Shown here: positions 35,112 to 44,260 of the stretch, one piece after another | How positions within the stretch are numbered: the stretch's first letter is position 1 | Layout of the letters: every line of letters begins with the position of its first letter | NCBI RefSeq assembly: GCF_026340975.1 | Contig: NZ_JAPEOS010000003.1 | Coordinates: 186,001 to 250,000 of the forward strand | Source of the DNA: Streptomyces sp. NBC_01214 | GTDB taxonomy: Bacteria; Actinomycetota; Actinomycetes; Streptomycetales; Streptomycetaceae | Direction of reading: 5' to 3' | Length of the DNA: 64,000 bases | Position numbers and translations under genes: made by a program | Notes under the pieces: generated by a model | The model's database searches: none | What the model was told of the DNA's origin: nothing | What the model saw: the letters and a program-made list of their open reading frames with translations, nothing else

Positions 35112-38100
35112 ATGCATGACGACCGCAGCATCACCGAACACCGCCTCCGCCGGGTCCTCAAGGAGCGCGTCAAGCCCGCCGTCCGCTCCCGCGCGGTCCC
35201 GCTGACCGTCGAGCGCTGGGAGGCCCCCGGCGAGCCCGTCCCCGTCGCCGAAGGACTCGCGGCGCACTACGAGCCCTGCGCGATCGGCGACCCGTGGGGT
35301 CCGGCCTGGGGCACCACCTGGTTCAAGGTCACCGGTACGGTCCCCGCGGACTGGGCCGGCCGCACCGTGGAAGCCGTCCTCGACCTCGGCTTCGACCGGA
35401 TGATGCCCGGGTTCCAGTGCGAGGGCCTGGTCCACCGGGCCGACGGCGGCGAGGTCAAGGCCCTCAACCCGTACAACGACTGGGTGCGCGTGGCCGACCG
35501 GGCCGAGGGCGGCGAGCACGTCGAGTGGTACGTCGAGGCCGCCTCCAACCCGGTCCTGGTCGACCACGCGGCCACATACGAGGGGGACCTGCCGACCAGC
35601 GGCGACCAGCCCCTGTACCGGCTCGCCCGGATGGAGCTCACCGTCTTCGAGACGGAGGTCTGGGAACTGGTCCAGGACCTGGAGGTGCTCTACGACCTGA
35701 TGACGCAGCTCGACACCGCGGACGCCCGCCGGCACGAGGTCCTGCGGGCCCTCGGCGCGGCGCTGGACGCCCTCGACCTCGGCGACGTGCCCGGCACGGC
35801 CGCCGCCGCCCGCGGATGCCTGGCCCGGGTGCTCGCCGCCCCGGCCAACGCCTCCGCGCACCGGATCAGCGCGGTCGGTCACGCCCACATCGACTCCGCG
35901 TGGCTGTGGCCGCTGCGCGAGACCGTCCGCAAGGTCGCGCGCACGGCCTCCAACATGGTCAACCTGATGGACCAGCACCCCGAGTTCGTCTTCGCGATGT
36001 CGCAGGCGCAGCAGCTCGACTGGATCAAGACGTACCGGCCCGAGCTCTTCGAGCGGGTCAAGAAGAAGATCGCGGACGGGCAGTTCGTACCGGTCGGCGG
36101 CATGTGGGTGGAGTCCGACACCAACATGGTCGGCGGCGAGGCCATGGCCCGCCAGTTCCTCTACGGCAAGAAGTTCTTCCTCGACGAGTTCGGCATCGAG
36201 ACGCAGAACGTCTGGCTCCCCGACTCCTTCGGCTACACCGCCGCGATGCCGCAGATCGTGAGGCTCTCCGGCTCCCAGTGGTTCCTGACCCAGAAGATCT
36301 CTTGGTCCCAGGTCAACCGGTTCCCGCACCACACCTTCTGGTGGGAGGGCATCGACGGCACCCGCGTCTTCACCCACTTCCCGCCCGTCGACACCTACAA
36401 CAGCGACCTCGGCGGCGCCCAACTGGCCCACGCCGCTCGCAACTACCGGGAGAAGGGCCACGGTTCGCGCTCGCTCGTCCCCTTCGGTTGGGGCGACGGC
36501 GGTGGCGGCCCCACCCGCGAACACCTCGCCCGTGCCCGCCGCCAACGGGACCTCGAAGGCTCCCCGAGGGTCCGGATCGAGCGCCCGGACGCTTTCTTCG
36601 AGCGGGCCCGCGCCGAGTACGAGGACGCGCCCGTCTGGGCCGGTGAGCTCTATCTGGAGCTGCACCGAGGCACCTACACCTCCCAGGCCAAGACCAAGCA
36701 GGGCAACCGGCGCAGCGAGTCCCTGCTGCGCGAGGCCGAGCTGTGGACGGCGACGGCCGCGGTGCGGGTCGCGGGGTACGCGTACCCGTACGAGGACCTG
36801 GAGCGGATCTGGAAGACGGTGCTGCTCCACCAGTTCCACGACATCCTGCCGGGCTCGTCCATCGCCTGGGTGCACCGCGAGGCGCGCGAGACGTACGCGG
36901 CGGTGCGCGAGGAGCTCCAGGGGATCACCCTCGCCGCCCAACAGGCGTTGGCCGGTCAGGGCGCCGAGCAGCTCGTCTTCAACTGCGCCCCGCACACCCG
37001 CCGTGGGGTTCCGGCCGGTGGGGCCGGCCGCCCGACCGAGGCGGGGGAGCCGGTCACGGTGGAGGAACGGCACGGCGGCGGGCACATCCTGGCCAACGGC
37101 CGGCTGCTGGTGGAGATCGACGGCCGTGGCCTGATCGTCTCCGTCTACGACCTCGAGGCGCGCCGGGAGACGGTCGCCCCGGGCACGGCGGCGAACCTGC
37201 TCCAGATCCACCCCGACTTCCCGAACATGTGGGACGCCTGGGACATCGACGCGTTCTACCGCAACCGGGTCACCGACCTCGTGGAGCTGGACCGGCTGGA
37301 GGTCACCGGGAGCGGCCCGCGGTCGGCGACCGTACGCGTGACCCGCTCCTTCGGCCGGTCGGGGGCGGTCCAGCAGATCACCCTGCGGGCCGGGGCCAAG
37401 ACGGTCGACCTCGTGACGGAGGTGGACTGGCACGAGACGGAGAAGTTCCTCAAGGCCGCCTTCCCGCTGGACGTGAAGGCCGAACGGACCGCATCCGAGA
37501 CCCAGTTCGGGCACGTGTACCGGGCCACCCACACCAACACTTCTTGGGAGGCGGCCAAGTTCGAGATCTGCGCCCACCGTTGGATCCACGCGGAGGAGCC
37601 CGGCTGGGGAGTGGCGCTGCTCAACGATTCCACGTACGGGCACGACGTGACCCGGGACGTACGGGCCGACGGCGGCCAGACCACCACGGTCCGGCTCTCC
37701 CTGCTGCGCGCCCCGCGCTACCCCGACCCGGAGACCGACCAGGGCTCCCACACCCTGGGCTTCTCGCTCGCGCCCGGCGCCGGGATCGGGGACGCGGTCC
37801 GCGAGGGCCACGCGCTGAACCTGCCCGAGCGGGTGGTCTGCGGCGCGGGACCGGTCGCCCCGCTGGTCGCCGTCGACGAGGACGCGGTGGTGGTCGAGGC
37901 GGTCAAGCTGGCCGAGGACCGCAGCGGTGATGTGGTCGTCCGCCTCTACGAGTCCCGTGGCGGTCGCGCCCGGGCCACCCTCACGGCGGGCTTCCCGATC
38001 ACGGACGCGGTGGAGAGCGACCTGCTCGAACGTCCGCTCGCGGGGTCGGCGGTGGGCGTCCCCACCCCGGAGGGCCGCATCCCGCTCACCCTGCGCCCGT

Positions 38101-38135
38101 TCCAGATCGTCACGGTCCGCCTGCACCGCGCCTGA
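35112..38135 (+). CDS. Alpha-mannosidase (GH38)
   Basis: 1007 residues, typical of bacterial cytosolic GH38 enzymes. Zinc ligands are in GHAHIDSAWLWP (HAHID 257-261); the nucleophile aspartate is in WLPDSFGYT (D371). A further zinc/substrate motif, HQFHDILPGSSI, has histidines at 573 and 576. Beta-rich domains follow (FNCAPHTRRGVP, GRGLIVSVYDLEAR). There is no signal peptide, so it cleaves alpha-mannosyl oligosaccharides after import by the three upstream transporter genes. It is the last gene of the operon under the LacI-like operators. Confidence 0.95.
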   Translation: MHDDRSITEHRLRRVLKERVKPAVRSRAVPLTVERWEAPGEPVPVAEGLAAHYEPCAIGDPWGPAWGTTWFKVTGTVPADWAGRTVEAVLDLGFDRMMPGFQCEGLVHRADGGEVKALNPYNDWVRVADRAEGGEHVEWYVEAASNPVLVDHAATYEGDLPTSGDQPLYRLARMELTVFETEVWELVQDLEVLYDLMTQLDTADARRHEVLRALGAALDALDLGDVPGTAAAARGCLARVLAAPANASAHRISAVGHAHIDSAWLWPLRETVRKVARTASNMVNLMDQHPEFVFAMSQAQQLDWIKTYRPELFERVKKKIADGQFVPVGGMWVESDTNMVGGEAMARQFLYGKKFFLDEFGIETQNVWLPDSFGYTAAMPQIVRLSGSQWFLTQKISWSQVNRFPHHTFWWEGIDGTRVFTHFPPVDTYNSDLGGAQLAHAARNYREKGHGSRSLVPFGWGDGGGGPTREHLARARRQRDLEGSPRVRIERPDAFFERARAEYEDAPVWAGELYLELHRGTYTSQAKTKQGNRRSESLLREAELWTATAAVRVAGYAYPYEDLERIWKTVLLHQFHDILPGSSIAWVHREARETYAAVREELQGITLAAQQALAGQGAEQLVFNCAPHTRRGVPAGGAGRPTEAGEPVTVEERHGGGHILANGRLLVEIDGRGLIVSVYDLEARRETVAPGTAANLLQIHPDFPNMWDAWDIDAFYRNRVTDLVELDRLEVTGSGPRSATVRVTRSFGRSGAVQQITLRAGAKTVDLVTEVDWHETEKFLKAAFPLDVKAERTASETQFGHVYRATHTNTSWEAAKFEICAHRWIHAEEPGWGVALLNDSTYGHDVTRDVRADGGQTTTVRLSLLRAPRYPDPETDQGSHTLGFSLAPGAGIGDAVREGHALNLPERVVCGAGPVAPLVAVDEDAVVVEAVKLAEDRSGDVVVRLYESRGGRARATLTAGFPITDAVESDLLERPLAGSAVGVPTPEGRIPLTLRPFQIVTVRLHRA

Positions 38136-38165
38136 CCGTCGCGGCCGTGGTCCCCGGCCCGGCCG

Positions 38166-39518
38166 TCAGGGTCGGGGTCCGCTCTCCAGTGCGCTCCGCA
38201 GCTCGGCCAGGTGCTCGGTGTCCTCCGGGAGGTCCAGTAGATCGAGGACGGCGAGTGCCCGGACGGGATCGAGGTCGCCGTACACGTCGTGGTGGCTGTG
38301 CAGGATGCCCCGGAAGACTGCCTCGTGCAGGGCCGGCACCCGGGTCGCCGCCCGGTAGACCGGCGCCTTGACCTGCCAGGGCACCGGCCCGGAGGCTTCC
38401 AGCACGCGCCGGCCGCGGCGCAGCAGGGGCTCCGGGGCGTCCGGCCACAGCTGCGTGATGTCCCTGCCGAGGACCTCGGTGAAGGCCGTCTCCGCGGTGT
38501 CGCGGTCCTCGAACCAGTCGACCCAGAGGGAGTAGACGATCGCTTCGCAGTCAGCCGGGGCAGCCAGCCGGGTGCGGTAGCCGTTCCAGAGCGCGCAGGC
38601 CGTGTCCGGATCCGAGGCGCCCTGGACGGCGAAGCCGATCTCGACGGTCACCCAGTACTCGTCGAGGAGGTCCACGAGGCCGAAGCCGAGCCGCAGCCGG
38701 CGCTCCGTGCCGAGGGAGTCGTCCCCGACGGCCGCCGCGGCCCACTGGTGGGCGACCCCGCTCGAGGTGAGCCGGCCCCCTTCGGACTCCCCGTCCGTCC
38801 AGGAGTCCTCGCCGGTCCGGACCACGCCGCGTTCGGCCAGCCAGAGTTCGGCCGATTCGCCGTCGGGCGGACAGTCGAGGAACTCCACGACCGCCCGGAC
38901 GAACTCCTGCGGCGCGGCCGCGTGGACGAGGTGCCCCACGGGGATCGTGGTCAGCCGCGCGTCGGGTATCCGGCCGGCCAGTGCCGCGAGGCGTTCCTGC
39001 AGGACGTGGCTCGTGGGGCCGCCGGCCAGTACCAGGGTCGGTGCGGTGATCCGGCGGAACGCGTCCCACTCGTCGGGCGTGGGCCGGAGCCGCTCCTCCG
39101 GGGCCAGGAAGCAGTCCGTGTCCACGGTTTCGGGCCGCATCTGCCGGCTGCGGCGGGGGATGACCGCGACCTCCTCCAGGACCAGCCGGGCCACCCGCCA
39201 GGGCTGGGCCTGTGCGACGAAGTAGGCCGCCTCCCCGCCCGTCGCGCGGCCGGCAAGGTCCACCCGCTCGAGGCCGAGGGCGTCCAGGAAGGCGAGCAGC
39301 TTCTCGCACGTCCGCTCCGAGGACGGGTACGCCGTCTTCTCCCCGCCGCGGCTGCTCATGTCCGGGACGTACACGCGACGCTTGCGCGCGAGCGCGTCGC
39401 GCAGCGGGGCCCAGTCGCCCTGCGCGGGCAGCAGCACCACGGGGTCGCCGTCCTCGGGGCCCGACACCTCGTACTCCAGGGCGAGGCCGTTCACGATCAA
39501 GGAGCGGTGTTCGATCAT
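38166..39518 (-). CDS. Alpha/beta-hydrolase-like protein lacking the nucleophile, with unknown C-terminal domain
   Basis: 450 residues from ATG 39518. Residues 1-~235 follow the alpha/beta hydrolase order (VNGLALEYEVSGPEDGDPVV, YVPDMSSRGGEKTAY, ITAPTLVLAGG, TTIPVGHLVHAAAPQEF), and a histidine is present in VGHLVH. The nucleophile elbow, normally GxSxG, reads GRATGG (~residue 93-98), with alanine in place of serine. The last ~200 residues (GLVDLLDEYWVTVEIGFAVQ, SLWVDWFEDRDTAETAFTEV) match nothing I recognise. It may be a non-catalytic binding protein. Convergent with the mannosidase gene. Confidence 0.75.
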   Translation of the reverse strand: MIEHRSLIVNGLALEYEVSGPEDGDPVVLLPAQGDWAPLRDALARKRRVYVPDMSSRGGEKTAYPSSERTCEKLLAFLDALGLERVDLAGRATGGEAAYFVAQAQPWRVARLVLEEVAVIPRRSRQMRPETVDTDCFLAPEERLRPTPDEWDAFRRITAPTLVLAGGPTSHVLQERLAALAGRIPDARLTTIPVGHLVHAAAPQEFVRAVVEFLDCPPDGESAELWLAERGVVRTGEDSWTDGESEGGRLTSSGVAHQWAAAAVGDDSLGTERRLRLGFGLVDLLDEYWVTVEIGFAVQGASDPDTACALWNGYRTRLAAPADCEAIVYSLWVDWFEDRDTAETAFTEVLGRDITQLWPDAPEPLLRRGRRVLEASGPVPWQVKAPVYRAATRVPALHEAVFRGILHSHHDVYGDLDPVRALAVLDLLDLPEDTEHLAELRSALESGPRP

Positions 39519-39652
39519 CCGGCCGACGCTACCGGCCCCGGCCGCCCGCCGGGCGCGGCCCGGTTCGCGCCGGCGGCGTGAGCTCCGCCACAGGTGGGGG
39601 AGGGTCGGCCCAGTGGGCCCCGGGGTGGTGGGGCGCGACCCGGGCACCTGGT

Positions 39653-39671
39653 TATGCACTTAGTTGCAAAA
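39653..39671. promoter_or_regulatory. Imperfect palindrome upstream of FadH-type gene
   Basis: TATGCAC-TTAG-TTGCAAAA resembles the TTGCAA-centred inverted repeats bound by MarR- and TetR-type repressors. It lies about 60 bp before the ATG, in a locally AT-richer stretch likely to hold the promoter. Confidence 0.35.
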
Positions 39672-39726
39672 CCTGCCTCCCCTCGCTAGAACAGGTTCAT
39701 CACCCCCGCGCGAGGAGGCGCCCCTC

Positions 39727-41751
39727 ATGAGTTCCCAGAGCCGGTACCCGCACCTGCTGAGCCCCCTGGACCTCGGTTTCACCACCCTGCCGAACCGCGT
39801 GATCATGGGGTCGATGCACACCGGCCTCGAAGAGCACGAGGGCGGCTTCGAGCGGCTCGCCGCCTTCTACGCCGAGCGCGCCCGCGGCGGCGCCGGCCTG
39901 ATCGTCACCGGCGGCATCTCGCCGAACGACGCCGGCCGCCCCTTCGAGGGGGGCTCGCGCCTCACCACCGAGGACGAGGCCGCCGAGCACCGGGTGATCA
40001 CCGAGGCCGTGCACGCCGAGGGCGGGAAGATCGCGATGCAGATCCTCCACTTCGGCCGCTACGCCTACCACAAGGACCTGGTCGCCCCCAGCGCCATCCA
40101 GGCCCCCATCAGCCCCTTCGTCCCGAACGAGCTCACCGACGTCGAGGTCGAGCGCACCGTCGAGGACTTCGTCCGCGCCGCCCGCCTCGCCAAGCTCGCG
40201 GGTTACGACGGCGTCGAGATCATGGGCTCCGAGGGCTACCTGGTCAACGAGTTCATCGCCGCCGCCACCAACAAGCGCACCGACCGCTGGGGCGGCGCGT
40301 ACGAGAACCGCGTCCGCTTCCCGCTGGAGATCGTCCGGCGCACCCGCGCGGCCGTCGGCGAGGACTTCATCCTCATCTACCGCCTCTCCATGCTCGACCT
40401 GATCCCCGGCGGCTCCACCCTCGACGAGGTCGTCCACCTCGCCAAGGAGATCGAGGCGGCCGGCGCCACCATCATCAACACGGGCATCGGCTGGCACGAG
40501 GCCCGCATCCCCACCATCGCCACCTCCGTCCCGCGCGGCGCCTACACCTGGGTCACCAAGCGGCTGATGGGCGCGGTGAGCGTCCCCCTCGTCACGAGCA
40601 ACCGCATCAACACCCCGGAGATCGCCGAGGAGCTGCTCGCCGACGGCCGCGCCGACCTGGTCTCCCTGGCCCGCCCCTTCCTGGCCGACGCCGACTTCGT
40701 CGCCAAGGCCGCGGCCGGCCGCTCCGAGACCATCAACACCTGCATCGGCTGCAACCAGGCGTGCCTCGACCACACCTTCAGCGGCAAGATCACCAGCTGC
40801 CTGGTCAACCCGCGCGCCTGCCACGAGACCGAGCTCGTGCTGTCCCCGACGCGGACCAAGAAGCGCGTCGCCGTCGTCGGCGCCGGTCCCGCCGGCCTCG
40901 CCTGCTCGGTCTCCGCCGCCGGCCGCGGCCACGCCGTCACCCTCTTCGAGGCCTCCGGCCACATCGGCGGCCAGCTTGACGTCGCCCGCCGCATCCCGGG
41001 CAAGGAGGAGTTCGAGGAGACCATCCGCTACTTCGGCACCCAGCTCGTGGAGTCCGGCGTCGAGGTCCGCCTGAACACCCGCGCCGACGTGGAGACCCTC
41101 CAGGGCTACGACGAGGTCGTCGTCGCCACCGGCGTCACCCCGCGCACCCCCGACATCGAGGGCGTCGACCACGCCAGCGTCGTCAGCTACCTCGACGTGC
41201 TGCGGGACGGAGCACCCGTCGGCGAGCGCGTCGCCGTCGTCGGCGCCGGCGGCATCGGCTTCGACGTCGCCGAGTTCCTCACCGACAGCGGCGAGGGCGC
41301 CGCCCAGGACCCCGACGTCTACTTCCGCCACTGGGGCGTGGACACCACGTACGCCGGCCCCGGCGGGCTCACCGCCCCCGAGCGCCCCGCGACGCCGCGT
41401 CAGGTCCACCTCCTCCAGCGCAAGGCCACCAAGGTCGGTGCGGGGCTGGGCACCACCACCGGGTGGATCCACCGCGCGGAGCTCAAGCACCGGGGCGTCG
41501 TCTCGGTCGCGGGGGCCACGTACGACCGCATCGACGACCAGGGCCTGCACATCACCGTCGGCGGCGAACAGCACCTCGTGCCCGCCGACACGGTGGTCCT
41601 GTGCACGGGCCAGGAGCCGCGCCGCGACCTGTACGAGGCCCTGCGCGCGGCAGGTGTCGAGGCCCACCTGATCGGCGGCGCCGACGTGGCGGCCGAGCTC
41701 GACGCCAAGCGGGCCATCCGACAGGGCACGGAACTGGCCGCCGGCCTCTGA
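39727..41751 (+). CDS. fadH: NADPH-dependent 2,4-dienoyl-CoA reductase-type flavoprotein
   Basis: 674 residues, matching E. coli FadH in length and order. Residues 1-~335 form an Old Yellow Enzyme-like FMN barrel (LPNRVIMGSMHTGLE, GYDGVEIMGSEGYLVNEFI). A 4Fe-4S site follows as C-x2-C-x3-C-x11-C (C339, C342, C346, C358). The C-terminal half carries an FAD site (VVGAGPAGLAC, ~385) and an NADPH site (VVGAGGIGFDVAEF, ~505). It removes the 4,5-double bond of dienoyl-CoA in unsaturated fatty acid degradation; related enzymes reduce other enones. ATG 39727 was chosen because the barrel begins directly after it. A strong hairpin ends the gene. Confidence 0.9.
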   Translation: MSSQSRYPHLLSPLDLGFTTLPNRVIMGSMHTGLEEHEGGFERLAAFYAERARGGAGLIVTGGISPNDAGRPFEGGSRLTTEDEAAEHRVITEAVHAEGGKIAMQILHFGRYAYHKDLVAPSAIQAPISPFVPNELTDVEVERTVEDFVRAARLAKLAGYDGVEIMGSEGYLVNEFIAAATNKRTDRWGGAYENRVRFPLEIVRRTRAAVGEDFILIYRLSMLDLIPGGSTLDEVVHLAKEIEAAGATIINTGIGWHEARIPTIATSVPRGAYTWVTKRLMGAVSVPLVTSNRINTPEIAEELLADGRADLVSLARPFLADADFVAKAAAGRSETINTCIGCNQACLDHTFSGKITSCLVNPRACHETELVLSPTRTKKRVAVVGAGPAGLACSVSAAGRGHAVTLFEASGHIGGQLDVARRIPGKEEFEETIRYFGTQLVESGVEVRLNTRADVETLQGYDEVVVATGVTPRTPDIEGVDHASVVSYLDVLRDGAPVGERVAVVGAGGIGFDVAEFLTDSGEGAAQDPDVYFRHWGVDTTYAGPGGLTAPERPATPRQVHLLQRKATKVGAGLGTTTGWIHRAELKHRGVVSVAGATYDRIDDQGLHITVGGEQHLVPADTVVLCTGQEPRRDLYEALRAAGVEAHLIGGADVAAELDAKRAIRQGTELAAGL

Positions 41752-41767
41752 CCCGAATCCGACAGGG

Positions 41768-41799
41768 GATTGTGGCGGTCCGGCCGGGCCGCCACAATC
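41768..41799. terminator. 14-bp stem-loop after FadH-type gene
   Basis: GATTGTGGCGG (41768-41778) pairs perfectly with CCGCCACAATC (41789-41799), extended inward by a G-U and two G-C pairs to a GGCC tetraloop. It sits 16 bp after the stop and only 5 bp before the thioesterase GTG, so it may also affect that start. Confidence 0.75.
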
Positions 41800-41804
41800 T
41801 CCCG

Positions 41805-42218
41805 GTGACGATCTCACCGGCAGACGCAGACAAGATCCTTTCCGACCACTTCGCCCCCTGGGTGCTCGCCCTCGGACTGACCGTCCAGGAGACCGGCGAG
41901 CGGCACGCCGTGCTGCGCCTGCCCTGGTCGGACGAGCTGGCCCGGGACGGCGGCGGCCTCTCGGGCCAGGCCATGATGGCGGCCGCCGACACGGCCACCG
42001 TCATCGCGATCTCCGCCGCCCGCGGCACCTACGGGCCGATGACCACCGTCCAGCAGTCCACCAGCTTCCAGCGGCCGGTGGTCGGGGCCGACGTGCTGAT
42101 CCACGTACGGGTGACCAAGCTCGGCAAGCGGATGGCCTTCGCCGACATCACCTTGACCCCGGAGGGCGCCGAGGACCCGGCGGCCACGGCCTCCACGGTG
42201 TACGCCCTGCTCGGATAG
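41805..42218 (+). CDS. PaaI-type hotdog thioesterase
   Basis: 137 residues, a single hotdog domain. LSGQAMMAAADTATVIAISA is the central helix and QSTSFQRPVVGADVLIHVRV the strand pair, as in PaaI-like acyl-CoA thioesterases. GTG 41805 begins at the foot of a strong hairpin with no ribosome site, so the mRNA may be leaderless. The alternative GTG 41772 has AGGGG upstream but lies inside the hairpin. It likely hydrolyses acyl-CoA thioesters, which fits the FadH neighbour. Confidence 0.82.
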   Translation: MTISPADADKILSDHFAPWVLALGLTVQETGERHAVLRLPWSDELARDGGGLSGQAMMAAADTATVIAISAARGTYGPMTTVQQSTSFQRPVVGADVLIHVRVTKLGKRMAFADITLTPEGAEDPAATASTVYALLG

Positions 42219-42322
42219 GGGAGTCGGGGCGAAAACGCGTTGGCGGGCGGCGGACCGGCCCGCCTACGCTCGCCCCATCGGCCGACCATGAAGGCGGCCG
42301 ACGGGCACGGGGGAGCGGGACC

Positions 42323-43654
42323 ATCGCAGCGGAATCCAAAACCTACGATGCGCTGCCGCCGCTGCGGCGGAACAAGGACTTCACCGTCTTCTGGCTCGGC
42401 CAGGCGCTGTCCGTGCTCGGCGGGTCCGTCTCGATGCTCGCGCTTCCGCTGCTCGTCCTCGACGCCACCGGATCCATCGTTCAGATGGGCCTGGTCACGG
42501 TCGTCTCCGCCACCACCGCCATCGGCACGGGGATCTTCGCCGGGTACGTGGTGGACCGCGTGGACCGCCGCAGGCTCATGATCGTCTGTGATCTGGTGCG
42601 GGCCGTGCTGTTCGGCGCGGTACCGCTCGTCTGGTGGGTCGCCGGGCCGCAGATCTGGCTGTTGTACGTGCTGACCGCACTCGCCGCCGTACTGAGGACG
42701 CTCTTCGACGTCGCGTACGTGACGGCCATCCCCAACCTGGTGCGCACGCAGGACCTCACGGCCGCCAACGGACGGCTGATGGGCACCTTCGCCCTCGGGA
42801 GCCTGCTCGGGCCGGTGGTGGCCGGCTTCCTGACGGCCGGAGCGGGCGCGGACTGGGCACTGGCCCTGGACGGGGCGACCTTCCTGGTGTCCGCCGCGAG
42901 CCTGGGGTGGGTCAGGTTCACCGCGCGCCCGGCCGGGGACGGCGCGGACCGGGCCCGGGGCACGTCGGAGACCGATTCCGGGGCCGGGATGTTCCGCGAG
43001 ATGTTCGTGGTCGGCTTCCGCTTCCTGTGGAGCCACCCGCTGCTGCGCCCGCTCACCGTAGGGCTCACCCTGCTGACCTTCGTCACCATGGGCGCCACCG
43101 ACCTGCTGATCTACCGGGTCCAGCACGACCTCGGCCAGGACGCGGCCACCCTCGGCTACGTGATCGCCGTCAGTGGGGCCGGGTCCGTCGCCGCGGCCCT
43201 GAGCGCGGGGCGACTGCGCCGGTACTTCGGCTTCGGCACCTGCTGGCTCGCCTCGGTCGGGATGATCGCCGTCGGGGTGACGGTGACGGGCGTCAGCCGC
43301 AGCGTGCCGGTGATCGCCGCGCTGGCCGCCGTCGTCATGTTCGGGATGACCCTGGGCGGCATCTGCAGCATGACCCTGCGTCAGGAGGTGACCCCGGACC
43401 ACCTGCTCGGCCGGGTCACGTCCGCCTTCTGGACCGTGCACAACGCCTCGGGCCCGGTGGGCGCGGCCGTGCTCACCCTGTTGGCCGCCCGTCACGGGGT
43501 CCCTGCGGTCAGCCTGGCGGGCGGTGCGCTGTGCCTGCTGATCCTCGGCGGCGGGCTGCTGACCCCGCTGCGCGGCAGCCGCGCGGGCGCGGCCGTGGCC
43601 GGGCCCGCCACCCCGGACCAGGAGCCGGCCGCGGGGCCGTCGGCGCGCGCGTAA
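42323..43654 (+). CDS. MFS transporter with an apparent ATC start
   Basis: About 443 residues and ~12 membrane helices (SVLGGSVSMLALPLLVL, the loop YVVDRVDRRRLMIVCDLVRA, ending in a Pro/Ala tail). The family N-terminus TYDALPPLRRNKDFTVFWLG is encoded in frame before the first GTG (42413), which would cut off half of helix 1. No ATG, GTG or TTG lies in frame there. The codon ATC at 42323 has GGGGGAG 8 bp upstream and is the best initiator candidate. A frameshift from ATG 42288 is the other possibility. Likely an exporter of small molecules; substrate unknown. Confidence 0.8.
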   Translation: MAAESKTYDALPPLRRNKDFTVFWLGQALSVLGGSVSMLALPLLVLDATGSIVQMGLVTVVSATTAIGTGIFAGYVVDRVDRRRLMIVCDLVRAVLFGAVPLVWWVAGPQIWLLYVLTALAAVLRTLFDVAYVTAIPNLVRTQDLTAANGRLMGTFALGSLLGPVVAGFLTAGAGADWALALDGATFLVSAASLGWVRFTARPAGDGADRARGTSETDSGAGMFREMFVVGFRFLWSHPLLRPLTVGLTLLTFVTMGATDLLIYRVQHDLGQDAATLGYVIAVSGAGSVAAALSAGRLRRYFGFGTCWLASVGMIAVGVTVTGVSRSVPVIAALAAVVMFGMTLGGICSMTLRQEVTPDHLLGRVTSAFWTVHNASGPVGAAVLTLLAARHGVPAVSLAGGALCLLILGGGLLTPLRGSRAGAAVAGPATPDQEPAAGPSARA

Positions 43655-43704
43655 CGTGCCCGTCTGCGATCGTGGACCACAGGTAGCCGTACCGAGGAGC
43701 CCAC

Positions 43705-44157
43705 ATGTCCGGACAGTTCGAGGCGAGTGTCGAGATCGACCGACCGGTGGAGGCGGTGTTCGCCTATCTTGCCGACGGGCGGCACGACCCCGAGTTCAGC
43801 CCGCGCGTCCAGGAGATCACCAAGACACCGGACGGCCCCACGGCCCTCGACACGGTCTTCCGGAGCACGGTCAAGGACGCCGGGATGAAGACCGACCGCG
43901 AGTTCCGCATCGTCGGTCTGGAACCGCCGCACCTGATCCGCTGGACGGAGCAGAGCCGCAACCTCATCACGGCGGAGGGCGGCTACGACCTCGAATCCCT
44001 GCCCGGCGACCGCACCCGCGTCCGCATCTTCAACACCCTCGAAGGCCACGGCCTCGGCAAGCTGCTCGTCGGCTTCGCGGCCGGCGCGGCCCGCAAGGAC
44101 GCCCCCGACTTCGGCCGCCGCATCAAGGCGGCCGCGGAGGCGTTCCTCCCCGCCTAG
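43705..44157 (+). CDS. SRPBCC (START-like) family protein
   Basis: 150 residues with the polyketide_cyc2/SRPBCC pattern: FEASVEIDRPVEAVFAYLAD at the start, a central sheet (FRIVGLEPPHLIRWTE) and a long C-terminal helix (GRRIKAAAEAFLPA). GAGGAG precedes the ATG. The fold binds hydrophobic ligands. A specific role is not evident. It follows the MFS gene by 50 bp and may share its transcript. Confidence 0.88.
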   Translation: MSGQFEASVEIDRPVEAVFAYLADGRHDPEFSPRVQEITKTPDGPTALDTVFRSTVKDAGMKTDREFRIVGLEPPHLIRWTEQSRNLITAEGGYDLESLPGDRTRVRIFNTLEGHGLGKLLVGFAAGAARKDAPDFGRRIKAAAEAFLPA

Positions 44158-44190
44158 GCCATCGGCTGGTGACGGGGAAGGGGAAACCGG

Positions 44191-44234
44191 CTGCGGAACC
44201 CGCCCCGGGCCGAGGCCCCGGTCAGGTTCCGCAG
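44191..44234. terminator. Bidirectional stem-loop between SRPBCC and peptidase genes
   Basis: CTGCGGAACC (44191-44200) and GGTTCCGCAG (44225-44234) are perfectly complementary around a GC-rich inner region. The hairpin lies between two convergent genes and could end both transcripts. Confidence 0.7.
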
Positions 44235-44260
44235 GTCGATGCGCGGTGCTCCGGGCGGTG

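Noticed and set aside
42240..42581. Reading frame starting upstream of the MFS gene at ATG 42288
   Set aside because: After the first codons it is an off-frame Arg/Ser/Pro translation of the transporter; kept only as a frameshift alternative.
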